The position numbers and the translations under genes are program-made. Shown here in pieces: positions 24,851 to 33,408 of a stretch of DNA of 64,000 nucleotides. Source of the DNA: Flavobacterium praedii. Lineage in GTDB: Bacteria > Bacteroidota > Bacteroidia > Flavobacteriales > Flavobacteriaceae. The stretch covers positions 2,443,001 to 2,507,000 of the forward strand of contig NZ_CP113948.1 in assembly GCF_026810365.1 (NCBI RefSeq), read 5' to 3'. A model generated the notes under the pieces. The model was given only the letters and a program-made list of their open reading frames with translations, did no database searches and was not told where the DNA came from. Position 1 is the stretch's first letter. Each line of letters opens with the position of its first letter.

Positions 24851-26509
24851 ATGACTTCATTAAAAAGACTGTTTAGACTTTTGGAATTAGACAAAAAAGA
24901 CGTTTCGCAAATCTTTTTCTATGCTATTTTTGCTGGTATAGTGAGTTTATCCCTTCCTTTGGGCATTCAAGCGATTGTCAACTTTATTCAATCTGGTCGA
25001 GTAAGCGCATCTTGGATTGTTTTGGTTATTTTAGTTGTGATAGGAGTTGCCCTTGTCGGGATATTATCATTAATGCAGTTGCGTATTACCGAAAATTTGC
25101 AACAAAAAATGTTTGTGCGTTCGTCTTTCGAATTTGCTTCCAGATTGCCAAAAATAGAATTTAGAGAACTTTATGGCCAATATCCTCCCGAATTAGCCAA
25201 CCGCTTTTTTGACACATTAACGATACAAAAAGGAACTTCAAAACTATTAGTAGATTTTTCGGCTGCTATATTACAAATCGTTTTTGGTGTAGTATTATTG
25301 TCTTTATACCATCCCTTCTTTATAGTATTCGGACTCTTATTATTGGTGCTTTTATTTATTATTTTTAAATTTTCATATAGTGAAGGAATTAAAACCAGCC
25401 TGAAAACCTCTAAAAACAAATACAAAACAGCAGGTTGGATTCAAGAAATTGCACGAAATAATTTCAGTTTTAGAAACGAACTGAACTATGATTTTGCTTT
25501 AGAAAAAAACAACGGAATTATAAAAGATTATTTATACTGTCGTGAAAATCATTTTAATGTCATCAAGAGACAGTTTAGTCATCTTATCATTTTTAAAATA
25601 ATTATCACAGCCAGTTTATTGATTATAGGAGGTTATCTTGTATTGAGCCAGGAAATGAATATTGGACAATTTGTTGCGGCAGAAATCATTATTTTATTGG
25701 TAATAAATTCAGTTGAAAAAATAATTCTTGGTTTAGAAACCTTTTATGATGTATTGACAGCAGTAGAAAAAATTGGACAAGTCACCGATATGGAATTAGA
25801 AGAAGATATCACTGTTGAAAACAAAAGTTGCTATACCAATATCAGTCTTGAAACCGAAAATATGAATTTTCAATTTCCAGGAACTAACTTTGGAATATTA
25901 AATTCTATCAACTTAAAAATAGATACAGGAGAAAAAATTATAATCGATGGAGAAAATGGTTCTGGTAAAACAACCTTAATTAGAGTTCTGTCAGGCCTTT
26001 TGCACCCAACTTCTGGAAACTTTTATATAAATGATGACACTTTTAGAAAAATAGACATCAAACAATACCGTTCTAGAATTGGTAGTATTATACAAGGAGA
26101 AACCCCTTTTGAAGGAACAATTCTAGAAAACATAACTTTTAATGACAAAACCATCAAAACGGAAGATTTAAAATGGGCATTAGACGCTGTACAACTTACT
26201 GGGTTTATAAAAACATTACCTGAAGGACTCGACACTCAAATTTTCCCAGAAGGTAAAGAGCTCTCCTCATCCAATGCTCAAAAAATATTATTAGCAAGAA
26301 GTATAATTCACAAACCAAATATTTTATTTTATGAAGAACCAACTGATAAAATGGATGTGAAAGTTGCCAATGAAATCATTGACTTTATAACTTCTGAAAA
26401 AAACAAATGGACAGTAATCGTATCCTCACAAAATCCTCATTGGCTTACAAAATGTACTCGAGAAATTACCATGCAAAAAGGAACAATTCTATCAGACATT
26501 AAAAAATAA
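24851..26509 (+). CDS. ABC exporter half-transporter with degenerate ATPase motifs
   Basis: A 552-residue membrane-ATPase fusion. Membrane helices occupy about 20-300, followed by the nucleotide-binding domain (about 335-550). Walker A is intact (GENGSGKTT, 367-375) and the Q-loop Gln415 is present. The signature that should read LSGGQ is LSSSN (471-475). The Walker B aspartate is replaced by Glu (ILFYEE, 491-496), and the H-loop histidine position reads SSQ (525-527). The protein thus keeps nucleotide-binding features but lacks several hydrolysis features. It is flanked by TetR and HlyD genes, as in type I-like export systems. No C39 peptidase domain is present. Cargo is unknown. Confidence 0.88.
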   Translation: MTSLKRLFRLLELDKKDVSQIFFYAIFAGIVSLSLPLGIQAIVNFIQSGRVSASWIVLVILVVIGVALVGILSLMQLRITENLQQKMFVRSSFEFASRLPKIEFRELYGQYPPELANRFFDTLTIQKGTSKLLVDFSAAILQIVFGVVLLSLYHPFFIVFGLLLLVLLFIIFKFSYSEGIKTSLKTSKNKYKTAGWIQEIARNNFSFRNELNYDFALEKNNGIIKDYLYCRENHFNVIKRQFSHLIIFKIIITASLLIIGGYLVLSQEMNIGQFVAAEIIILLVINSVEKIILGLETFYDVLTAVEKIGQVTDMELEEDITVENKSCYTNISLETENMNFQFPGTNFGILNSINLKIDTGEKIIIDGENGSGKTTLIRVLSGLLHPTSGNFYINDDTFRKIDIKQYRSRIGSIIQGETPFEGTILENITFNDKTIKTEDLKWALDAVQLTGFIKTLPEGLDTQIFPEGKELSSSNAQKILLARSIIHKPNILFYEEPTDKMDVKVANEIIDFITSEKNKWTVIVSSQNPHWLTKCTREITMQKGTILSDIKK

Positions 26510-26513
26510 GAAT

Positions 26514-27863
26514 ATGTTAAATATATCCAACAAAAACACAATAAATAATAAGGCTCTAGAAAAGTATTCCACAGTGAAGAATTTGAGCAACAGACCTCAT
26601 TATAAAATTTTGAACAGAATAATTCTTACCGTTTCAATTTTAGGAATTATTGCACTTTTCTTGCCTTGGACTCAAAACATTTCGGGATCTGGTGCGGTAA
26701 CAACATTAAAACCAAATCAAAGACCCCAATCGATTCAATCTGTTATTTCGGGTCGAATAGAAAAATGGTATGTTCAAGAGGGGAATTATGTAAAAAAAGG
26801 CGATACCATTCTGTTTATTTCAGAAATAAAAGAAGATTATATGGATCCGAATTTGGTTAAAAACACAAAAAACCAAGTAGATGCAAAAAAACAGTCTTTG
26901 GAATCTTATGGTTCAAAAGTAGCAACACTTTCAAAACAAATGCAAGCCATAGAAAGAGAAAAAGGCTTAAAACTCAAACAAGCTGAGAACAAAATAAAAC
27001 AAGCGCGTTTGAAAATAAAAAGCGACAGTATGGATCTTGAAGCGGTAAAAACACAATTAAAAATTGCCAATACCCAATTCAATCGTTCCCTACAATTAAA
27101 CAAAGAAGGATTAAAAGCGTTGTCTGATGTGGAAGAAAAACGTTTAAAATTGCAGGAAGTCGAAGCTAAAATCATCACACAAGAGAATAAATTTTATACC
27201 AGTAAAAATGAATTCATCAATGCCGAAGTAGAAATCAACCGAATATCAGCAGAGTATTCTGAGAAAACATCCAAAGCACAAAGTGATCAATACACAGCGA
27301 TGAGTAATCAATACGATACCGAAGCGCAAGTAAGCAAATTAGAGAATCAATACGCCAATTACAGCATTCGAAATGGCATGTATTATATCAAAGCACCACA
27401 AAGTGGTTACATTAATAGAACTTTGCAATCTGGAATTGGAGAAAACATTAAAGAAGGAACTCCAATTGCTACAATTATGCCCGCAAAATATGACATTGCT
27501 GTAGAATCTTTTGTAGACCCAATTGATTTGCCTTTAATTAGAAGAGGTGAAAAAGTAAGGGTTTGGTTTGATGGTTGGCCAACAATTGTATTTTCTGGAT
27601 GGCCGGATATGTCTTATGGAACTTTTGGTGGTGAAGTCGTAGCTATAGAAAACTTTATCAGTGACAATGGAAAATTCAGAATCCTAATTGCTCCAGACAA
27701 AAACGAGGCTCCATGGCCTAAACAATTAAGCATAGGATCTGGCGCACAAACAATTGCATTACTAAACAATGTACCTGTTTGGTTTGAATTTTGGAGAACA
27801 CTTAACGGTTTTCCTCCTAATTATTACAAAGGAAAAGAGAAACCTTCAAAAGAAAAAAAATAA
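26514..27863 (+). CDS. HlyD-family periplasmic adaptor (membrane fusion protein)
   Basis: A 449-residue adaptor linking the inner-membrane transporter to an outer-membrane channel. It has a cytosolic N-terminus, one membrane helix at about 38-56 (ILTVSILGIIALFLPWTQ), and a biotinyl-lipoyl-like half (SGRIEKWYVQEGNYVKKGDTILFI). A long coiled-coil hairpin covers about 115-275 (many K/E/Q heptads). The second lipoyl half is YYIKAPQSGYINRTLQSGIGENIKEGTPIATIMP, followed by a beta-barrel. Its start lies 4 bases after the ABC stop, so cotranslation is likely. It is the partner of the ABC protein and of the TolC-like protein. Confidence 0.93.
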   Translation: MLNISNKNTINNKALEKYSTVKNLSNRPHYKILNRIILTVSILGIIALFLPWTQNISGSGAVTTLKPNQRPQSIQSVISGRIEKWYVQEGNYVKKGDTILFISEIKEDYMDPNLVKNTKNQVDAKKQSLESYGSKVATLSKQMQAIEREKGLKLKQAENKIKQARLKIKSDSMDLEAVKTQLKIANTQFNRSLQLNKEGLKALSDVEEKRLKLQEVEAKIITQENKFYTSKNEFINAEVEINRISAEYSEKTSKAQSDQYTAMSNQYDTEAQVSKLENQYANYSIRNGMYYIKAPQSGYINRTLQSGIGENIKEGTPIATIMPAKYDIAVESFVDPIDLPLIRRGEKVRVWFDGWPTIVFSGWPDMSYGTFGGEVVAIENFISDNGKFRILIAPDKNEAPWPKQLSIGSGAQTIALLNNVPVWFEFWRTLNGFPPNYYKGKEKPSKEKK

Positions 27864-27996
27864 TGAAACAAGTATGTACTATTTCGCACAAAGAAATGGT
27901 TATTTACTAGTTCTATCTGACTATTAAAAATTAATAAAAACAGTTCTACACTAAATCGTATGGGTTTTAAAAATTAAAAATTTAATTTTTCTTTGC

Positions 27997-28060
27997 ACCA
28001 TTAAGCTATTAAGGTTCATTAAGTCCTAGAAAACTTAATTTTTCTTAATTTCTTAATGGT
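27997..28060. repeat. Palindromic element (ACCATTAAG ... CTTAATGGT) inside the export operon
   Basis: ACCATTAAG (27997-28005) is inverted at 28052-28060, with nested CATTAAG/CTTAAT arms inside. The ends match those of the palindrome at 12648-12684. It separates the HlyD and TolC genes, in a 260-base gap without any other feature. Confidence 0.65.
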
Positions 28061-28123
28061 AAAAATTTTTCTTTATTCTTTTCTTACCCACACAATTCTT
28101 GGTAGAATCATAAAAACTAAGAG

Positions 28124-29533
28124 ATGAAACACCTTCTTTTACTACTAACATTATTAGGAACAACTATTTATAGTCAGACCAGTACCGAATCTACATTACC
28201 TCCAAATCTCAAAGAAATGAGTTATAATGAGTATTTGGGTTTTGTAAAAAAATACCATCCATTGGTAAAAAATGCCAACTTAGAAATAAGCAAAGCGCAA
28301 GCTAACTTGATGATGGCGCGTGGAGGATTTGATCCAAAATTGGAATTGAATTATAATAAAAAACAGTTTCAAGGCACTGAATATTATTCGATACTAAACA
28401 GCAGTTTCAAAATCCCAACTTGGTACGGAATAGACATAAAAGCAGGATTTGATGAAAACGAAGGCTATTATCTTGACCCCCAAAACAAAACTCCTAGCAA
28501 CGGATTGACTTCGCTCGGAATTAGTGTTCCTCTTGGACAAGGATTACTGATTAATCAAAGGATGGCCGATTTGCAAAAAGCTAAAATTCAAGTCAAATTA
28601 AGCCAAGCAGAGCAAAAACTAGGAGCCATTGCCGTTTTGTACGATGCTTCGGTAGCGTATTTCAATTGGAAGAAAAATTACGAAGAATATTTGCTTTATG
28701 ATAATTACAGCACCAATGCCCAAAAACGCTATGAAGGAATTGAATCTTTAATCAAACAAGGAGACAAACCAGCTATTGACAGTGTTGAAGCAGGAATTGT
28801 TGTAAAAAACAGACTGTTGGCGCTCGAAGATTCAAAATTAAAATTAACAAAAGCAAAACTAGAATTGTCAAACTTTCTATGGTTAGAAAACAACATCCCA
28901 CTAGAATTGGCAGATATTATTATTCCTGAAAAAAAGCTGGACCAAACTATTCAGGAAACACTTAATATAAGTGATTTGGTCAATCAGGAATTTTCGTTGA
29001 TAAACCATCCGAAAATCGAAGCACTTCAGAGCAAAATTGATTTATTGACTGTAGAGAAAAAAATGAAAGCCAACATGCTTTTACCTAAAATTGATGTAGG
29101 ATATTCCTATTTGGCACAGCCTAATCCGACCAAACCCAACAGTACTGATAATTACAAAGTAGGTGTCGATTTTTATTTTCCTTTGTTTCTTCGAAAAGAA
29201 AGAGGCGGTTTGAAACTAGCACAATACAAAATACAAGAAACTGAATTTACGAGAGATTTAGAAAAAGTACAATTAACAAACAAAATAAGTGCACAAAAAA
29301 CAGAAATTCAGTCACTGACAAAACAGCAAAAATTAATTAGCAAACTGGTAACTGATTATGAAACTATGTTAACATCCGAAGAGCGATTATTTACACTAGG
29401 AGAAAGTTCTCTCTTCCTTATTAACTCGAGAGAAAATAGTTTAGTGAGCGCTCAACTTTCGCAAATTGCATTAGAAAATAGATTTTATACGTCTAATTCA
29501 GAACTTTATAAAATCATGGCCAATCCGAATTGA
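28124..29533 (+). CDS. TolC-family outer-membrane efflux protein
   Basis: A 469-residue outer-membrane channel with signal peptide (MKHLLLLLTLLGTTIYSQ) and the duplicated OEP helical barrel: repeat 1 about 45-250, repeat 2 about 265-465. Long amphipathic helices (KAKIQVKLSQAEQKLGA, EKVQLTNKISAQKTEIQSLTKQQKLISKLVTDYETML) alternate with strand pairs such as KLELNYNKKQF. It completes the TetR-ABC-HlyD-TolC cassette. It is separated from HlyD by 260 bases holding a palindromic repeat and no visible promoter, so it may depend on read-through. Its stop codon lies within the outer arm of the next palindrome. Confidence 0.93.
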   Translation: MKHLLLLLTLLGTTIYSQTSTESTLPPNLKEMSYNEYLGFVKKYHPLVKNANLEISKAQANLMMARGGFDPKLELNYNKKQFQGTEYYSILNSSFKIPTWYGIDIKAGFDENEGYYLDPQNKTPSNGLTSLGISVPLGQGLLINQRMADLQKAKIQVKLSQAEQKLGAIAVLYDASVAYFNWKKNYEEYLLYDNYSTNAQKRYEGIESLIKQGDKPAIDSVEAGIVVKNRLLALEDSKLKLTKAKLELSNFLWLENNIPLELADIIIPEKKLDQTIQETLNISDLVNQEFSLINHPKIEALQSKIDLLTVEKKMKANMLLPKIDVGYSYLAQPNPTKPNSTDNYKVGVDFYFPLFLRKERGGLKLAQYKIQETEFTRDLEKVQLTNKISAQKTEIQSLTKQQKLISKLVTDYETMLTSEERLFTLGESSLFLINSRENSLVSAQLSQIALENRFYTSNSELYKIMANPN

Positions 29534-29656
29534 TTTACTTAAAAATTCAATTTCGCCATTATTAAATCCTGCAAGGTTTTTTTAACCTTGTAGGTTTACA
29601 AATCAAATACAATACCTACAAGGTTAAAAAAAAACCTTGCAGGAAAATCAATTCGG
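29525..29656. repeat. Nested palindrome with CCTRCAAGGTT units
   Basis: The word CCT(G/A)CAAGGTT occurs four times in alternating orientation. The left half (29567-29595) is inverted at 29614-29644, and each half is itself a near-palindrome. An outer pair CCGAATTGATTT (29525-29536) / AAATCAATTCGG (29645-29656) encloses the whole and includes the tolC stop codon. It lies between two convergent genes and could also terminate transcription through its T/A-rich inner runs. Confidence 0.8.
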
Positions 29657-29658
29657 AA

Positions 29659-30915
29659 TCACAATACAAAATTATGCAACACCAATTCAACAGCATAAAT
29701 CAAAAGCCCCACCAAACCGCCTACAAGTGTTCCGTTGATTCGAATGTATTGCAAATCGCCACCAATTTCTAGCTCTAATTTTTTGGAAACCTCATCGGTA
29801 TCCCAACTTTTAACAGTAGATGAAATCAAGTCGCCAATCGTTTTTTTGTTATTAATGAGCACAGAAAGCACGTCATTCTTGACAAAATTATTAATCTTGT
29901 CCATCATCAATTGATCGGCTTGTATTCCTTTTCCAAAACTCTGAATCATATTGGCAATACTATTTTTGATTGTTGATTCCTCGTTTTGTTTTAAATCATT
30001 AGTAATTGCCATTTTAATTTCCAACCAAATTCCGCTAATATAATCCTGCACTTCCTTTTTATTAGCAAAGCCAAGAACCAAATCATTAACCTTTTGTTGC
30101 ATTTCGGGTGATTCTTTCAACTCGATTATGAAATCCACCACATAGTTGTTTACTTTTTTTCGAATAATACTGTCTTGATGACTAGCCTGATCCAGAAAAT
30201 TATAGAGTCCATTAAAAATTCCTTCTGTTATCTTTTTATCGGCTAAGCCAAAAGAAAGAAATGGGGTAGAACTTTTTACTTTTTCTTCAATCACATGTTT
30301 ATTGTTTTGCAATTCAACAATTAGTGTTTTCAAAACATTGGTCACCAATTCTTCTTGTTTATCGCTTTTGGCTAATGATTCTAAACCAAGAGCAATCCAT
30401 TCTGCGAAATTTACTTTACTTAATTTACCACTAAACTGCGTCTGTATAAAATGCTGAACTTCTTCATCATCTATCGTTTTTAAAAGGCCCGGAATCACGT
30501 TTTCTGCAATTAAAATGGCTACAGTGTTGGCATTTTTTTCATCAATTAACCAATTGGAAGCTTTTGTAGCTACATTAAACTGATCGATTTTCAGTTCCAA
30601 TTTTTCTTTTATCAAAAACTCATCTGAAACAAAATTTCCCAGATTCTTCCCTATTTTATCTTTATTACTCGGAATCAAAGCGGTATGCGGTATCGGAATT
30701 CCAAGCGGATGCCTGAACAAAGCTACGACAGCAAACCAATCGGCAATTCCACCCACCATTGCGGCTTCGCTAAACGCTTTTAACCAATTTATCTTATAAA
30801 CATTGGCAAACACAAAAAGAACAACAGCAAATCCCAAAAGAATACCTGCATTTCTCTTCATTTTAGCCAAATCCTGTTCTTTTTTACTGTCTTCTTCTTC
30901 TATGGATGCATTCAT
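29659..30915 (-). CDS. DUF445 membrane protein
   Basis: A 418-residue protein of the DUF445 family (YjiN-like in proteobacteria), function unknown. Two N-terminal hydrophobic stretches (NAGILLGFAVVLFVFANV, WLKAFSEAAMVGGIADWFAVVALF) frame the conserved GGIADWFAVVALFRHPLGIPIPHTALIP motif. A long helical region of about 80-385 follows, and a C-terminal membrane helix (GGLVGLLIYAVELVL). The frame extends to 30951 only through a TTG codon; the ATG at 30915 is a better start. It ends against the nested palindrome at 29656. Probably an inner-membrane protein with a periplasmic or cytoplasmic helical bundle. Confidence 0.88.
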   Translation of the reverse strand: MNASIEEEDSKKEQDLAKMKRNAGILLGFAVVLFVFANVYKINWLKAFSEAAMVGGIADWFAVVALFRHPLGIPIPHTALIPSNKDKIGKNLGNFVSDEFLIKEKLELKIDQFNVATKASNWLIDEKNANTVAILIAENVIPGLLKTIDDEEVQHFIQTQFSGKLSKVNFAEWIALGLESLAKSDKQEELVTNVLKTLIVELQNNKHVIEEKVKSSTPFLSFGLADKKITEGIFNGLYNFLDQASHQDSIIRKKVNNYVVDFIIELKESPEMQQKVNDLVLGFANKKEVQDYISGIWLEIKMAITNDLKQNEESTIKNSIANMIQSFGKGIQADQLMMDKINNFVKNDVLSVLINNKKTIGDLISSTVKSWDTDEVSKKLELEIGGDLQYIRINGTLVGGLVGLLIYAVELVLHNFVL

Positions 30916-30965
30916 AATATAACGAATTGATTTCTTAGCTAATTTAAGCAACTAAACTTTGAAAA

Positions 30966-31208
30966 TTAACCGCAAGGTACACAAAGAATACCGCAATCCC
31001 CATAGCTCAGTATCATTAAGGTTAAGGGATTTCTAGCTAGGTTTTCTCTAAATCTAACCCTCGCAAAGACGTAAAGAAAAAGGGCCCACACTTTGCGTCT
31101 TTGCGTCTTCGCGAGAATAATAAGAGCTTAACTTAATCACATTGCCCATAGCCATCAGAACGCTAAGCTTTGCAGACATTACGCCTCCTTTGCGAGCATT
31201 GCGGTTAA
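30966..31208. repeat. Large imperfect nested palindrome with CGCAAAGACG words
   Basis: The 330-base gap upstream of map contains three nested inverted pairs: TTAACCGCAA/TTGCGGTTAA (30966-30975 and 31199-31208), ATTAAGGTTAAG/CTTAACTTAAT (near 31014 and 31128), and CTCGCAAAGACG with CGTCTTCGCGAG (near 31059 and 31104). The CGCAAAGACG unit is repeated. No ORF is present. Confidence 0.65.
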
Positions 31209-31257
31209 ACTTAAAAATTAAAACAAACCCAATACAAAAAAAATAATTTTAAAAGTG

Positions 31258-31265
31258 TATTTTTG
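31258..31265 (+). promoter_or_regulatory. -7 promoter element (TATTTTTG) for map
   Basis: TATTTTTG ends 20 bases before the ATG at 31286 and lies outside the palindromic region. Confidence 0.5.
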
Positions 31266-31285
31266 CAGACTGAAAATTCGAAAAT

Positions 31286-32104
31286 ATGATTATTCAAAAA
31301 ACCCGTGAGGAAATAGAATTAATGCGCGAAAGTGCACTAATCGTATCAAAAACATTAGGAATGATTGCTTCTGAAATAAAAGAAGGAGTTACTACATTAT
31401 ATCTAGACCAAAGAGCCGAAGAATTTATTCGTGATCACGGCGCAGTCCCAAGTTTTCTTGGTCTTTATGGTTTTCCAAATTCATTGTGTATGAGTCCTAA
31501 TTCACAAGTTGTACACGGAATCCCGAACAACAAACCGTTGGAAAGCGGCGATGTAATTTCGGTTGATTGCGGTGCTTACAAAAATGGCTACCACGGAGAC
31601 CACGCCTACTCTTTTGAAATTGGAGAAGTGGCTGAAGAAACTAAAAAATTATTACGCATAACCAAAGAATCACTATACGTAGGAATCCGCGAATTGCGTG
31701 TGGGTAACCGTGTGGAGGATGTTGGTAATGCAATCCAAAAATATACTGAATCTCATGGTTATGGTGTTGTTCGAGAATTGGTGGGTCATGGTGTAGGGCA
31801 AAAAATGCATGAAGATCCCGAAATGCCAAACTACGGTAAAAAAGGCCGTGGAAAACTTTTGATTGAAGGAATGGTTGTTGCTATTGAGCCGATGATCAAT
31901 TTGGGAACCAAAAACATCAAACAACACAAAGACGGTTGGACAATCACCACCGCCGACGGAAAACCATCTGCACATTTTGAACACGATGTAGCCATTATTG
32001 ACGGGAAACCTGAGATTTTATCGACGTTTGCCTATATCTACAAAGAATTGGGAATCTTGAGCAATGAAGAAGATGAGTTTAGAAAAGTACCTTTGGTTAT
32101 TTAA
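31286..32104 (+). CDS. map: Type I methionine aminopeptidase
   Basis: A cytoplasmic dinuclear-metal peptidase of 272 residues that removes the initiator methionine. The metal ligands are recognisable in order: Asp in VISVDCGA, Asp in GYHGDHAYSF, His in VGHGVGQKMHEDPEMPNYG, Glu in VAIEPMIN, and Glu in HFEHDVAI. The length and PNS start MIIQKTREEIELMRES fit the E. coli-like type Ia family. The stop codon adjoins an AAACACAG repeat arm. Expression would come from TATTTTTG at 31258-31265. It is one of the safest calls in the window. Confidence 0.97.
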   Translation: MIIQKTREEIELMRESALIVSKTLGMIASEIKEGVTTLYLDQRAEEFIRDHGAVPSFLGLYGFPNSLCMSPNSQVVHGIPNNKPLESGDVISVDCGAYKNGYHGDHAYSFEIGEVAEETKKLLRITKESLYVGIRELRVGNRVEDVGNAIQKYTESHGYGVVRELVGHGVGQKMHEDPEMPNYGKKGRGKLLIEGMVVAIEPMINLGTKNIKQHKDGWTITTADGKPSAHFEHDVAIIDGKPEILSTFAYIYKELGILSNEEDEFRKVPLVI

Positions 32105-32135
32105 AACACAGATTTCACAAATTTGCACAGATTAA
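32104..32135. repeat. Left inverted arm flanking the GxxExxY gene
   Basis: A 32-base arm built of CACAGATT(T) subunits (opening AAACACAGATTTCACA). It is complementary to the arm at 32600-32631 with 30 of 32 positions matching. It starts at the last base of the map stop codon. Confidence 0.85.
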
Positions 32136-32223
32136 AATAATATTGAAATAAAATCTTCTAACGCTTAAATAAATTATTGCAATTAATAAAAACTAAGCCA
32201 AATATCTTTTCTACGAATTAAAA

Positions 32224-32598
32224 ATGGAAGAATTTTATCTAAAGGAAGAAACATATAAAATAATTGGAATCTGCATGGAAGTCCATAAAATTCTAGGCAA
32301 AGGTCATAGTGAAATAATTTATGGCGATGCACTAGAATATGAGTTTAGGAAAAATAGCATTCCTTTCGAAAGAGAAAAAAAATATAATATTACATACAAA
32401 GACATAATTCTGCCTCATCATTATTTTTCAGATTTTGTGATTTTTGAAGAAATAATTTTAGAAATAAAAGCAATTCAAGAACTCTCAAGTAGTGAAATAA
32501 AACAAACGCTTAATTACCTTGCAGCATCAAAAAACAAAATTGGTTTACTAATAAATTTTGGAGAAGATAGCTTGAAATACAAACGAATCATACTATAA
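32224..32598 (+). CDS. GxxExxY-family protein (PD-(D/E)XK-like mini-nuclease)
   Basis: A 124-residue protein with the family signature G-H-S-E-I-I-Y (GKGHSEIIY, about residues 25-34), preceded by GICMEVHKILG. A putative nuclease core follows: Asp in HYFSDFVIF (about 66-72), then EEIILEIKAIQEL with ExK, and a C-terminal NYLAASKNKIGLLINFG. The family is related to PD-(D/E)XK nucleases by sequence; its activity is not established. It stands alone between two inverted 32-base repeat arms, its stop codon two bases from the right arm. This suggests it moved, or is maintained, together with those repeats. The ATG at 32224 fits the family length. Confidence 0.9.
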   Translation: MEEFYLKEETYKIIGICMEVHKILGKGHSEIIYGDALEYEFRKNSIPFEREKKYNITYKDIILPHHYFSDFVIFEEIILEIKAIQELSSSEIKQTLNYLAASKNKIGLLINFGEDSLKYKRIIL

Positions 32599-32599
32599 A

Positions 32600-32631
32600 T
32601 TAATCTGTGAAAATCTGTGAAATCTGTGTTT
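32600..32631. repeat. Right inverted arm flanking the GxxExxY gene
   Basis: A 32-base arm (opening TTAATCTGTG, closing AATCTGTGTTT) inverted relative to 32104-32135. It begins one base after the GxxExxY stop codon and contains both candidate start codons of the next gene. Confidence 0.85.
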
Positions 32632-33381
32632 AAACTTATACTCAATACAATCCCACGTCCCATTCTTATTCGACTAAGTTATGTTGCACGTCCTTTTATC
32701 GCTTTTTCATTAAAAGGAGATAAATATACAGACCCAATTGACGGGAAAAGTTTCAAATCGTTCTTGCCTTACGGCTACGAAACACAACGCAACAATGTGC
32801 TTTCACCAAGTACACTTTCGTTGGAGAGACATCGCTTGCTTTGGTTGTACTTAAACGAACAAACTGATTTTTTTACGGCTCCAAAGAAAGTATTGCATTT
32901 TGCGCCAGAACAGGCTTTTTATAAATTGTTCCGCAAACAAAAAAATTTGGATTACACTACAACTGACTTATTTTCGCCTTTGGCAGATGTAAAAGCAGAT
33001 ATCTGTAATTTGCCTTTTGAAGACAATCAATACGATGTTATTCTTTGCAATCACGTATTGGAACACATTCCGGATGATACCAAAGCGATGCAGGAATTGT
33101 ACCGTGTTTTAAAACCTGGCGGAATGGCTATTTTGCAAATTCCACAAGATTTGAATAGAGACGTAACCTTTGCAGACGACACAATTACAGATCAAAAAGA
33201 ACGTGCAAAAATCTTTGGGCAATACGACCACGTGCGTATTTATGGCCGAGATTATTTTGATAAACTAAGAAGCATCGGTTTTACAGTTGTCGAAGAAGAT
33301 TACACCAATAAAATAGCTCCCGAATTGGTAGAAAAATATTGTTTAGCAAAAGGAGAAATCATTCCAGTTTGTTTTAAATAA
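32626..33381 (+). CDS. Class I SAM-dependent methyltransferase (Methyltransf_11 type)
   Basis: A methyltransferase of about 251 residues. The SAM-binding region begins with VLHFAPEQAFYKLFRKQ rather than the classical GxGxG. The post-motif NLPFEDNQYDVILCNHVLEHIPDDTKAMQELYRVLKPGG is textbook for the family. The substrate is unknown. Two in-frame GTG codons (32617 and 32626) both lie inside the right repeat arm. The second gives MFKLILNTIPRPILIRL, which best resembles a natural N-terminus, so it is used here. The repeat has evidently replaced or supplied the initiation region. It is separated from the SNF2 gene by another copy of the same repeat. Confidence 0.85.
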   Translation: MFKLILNTIPRPILIRLSYVARPFIAFSLKGDKYTDPIDGKSFKSFLPYGYETQRNNVLSPSTLSLERHRLLWLYLNEQTDFFTAPKKVLHFAPEQAFYKLFRKQKNLDYTTTDLFSPLADVKADICNLPFEDNQYDVILCNHVLEHIPDDTKAMQELYRVLKPGGMAILQIPQDLNRDVTFADDTITDQKERAKIFGQYDHVRIYGRDYFDKLRSIGFTVVEEDYTNKIAPELVEKYCLAKGEIIPVCFK

Positions 33382-33408
33382 ACACGATTATTGATAGTTA
33401 AAAAATTC

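Noticed and set aside
31673..31984. 103-codon antisense frame inside map
   Set aside because: map is a strongly conserved gene on the plus strand; the antisense frame has no recognisable features.
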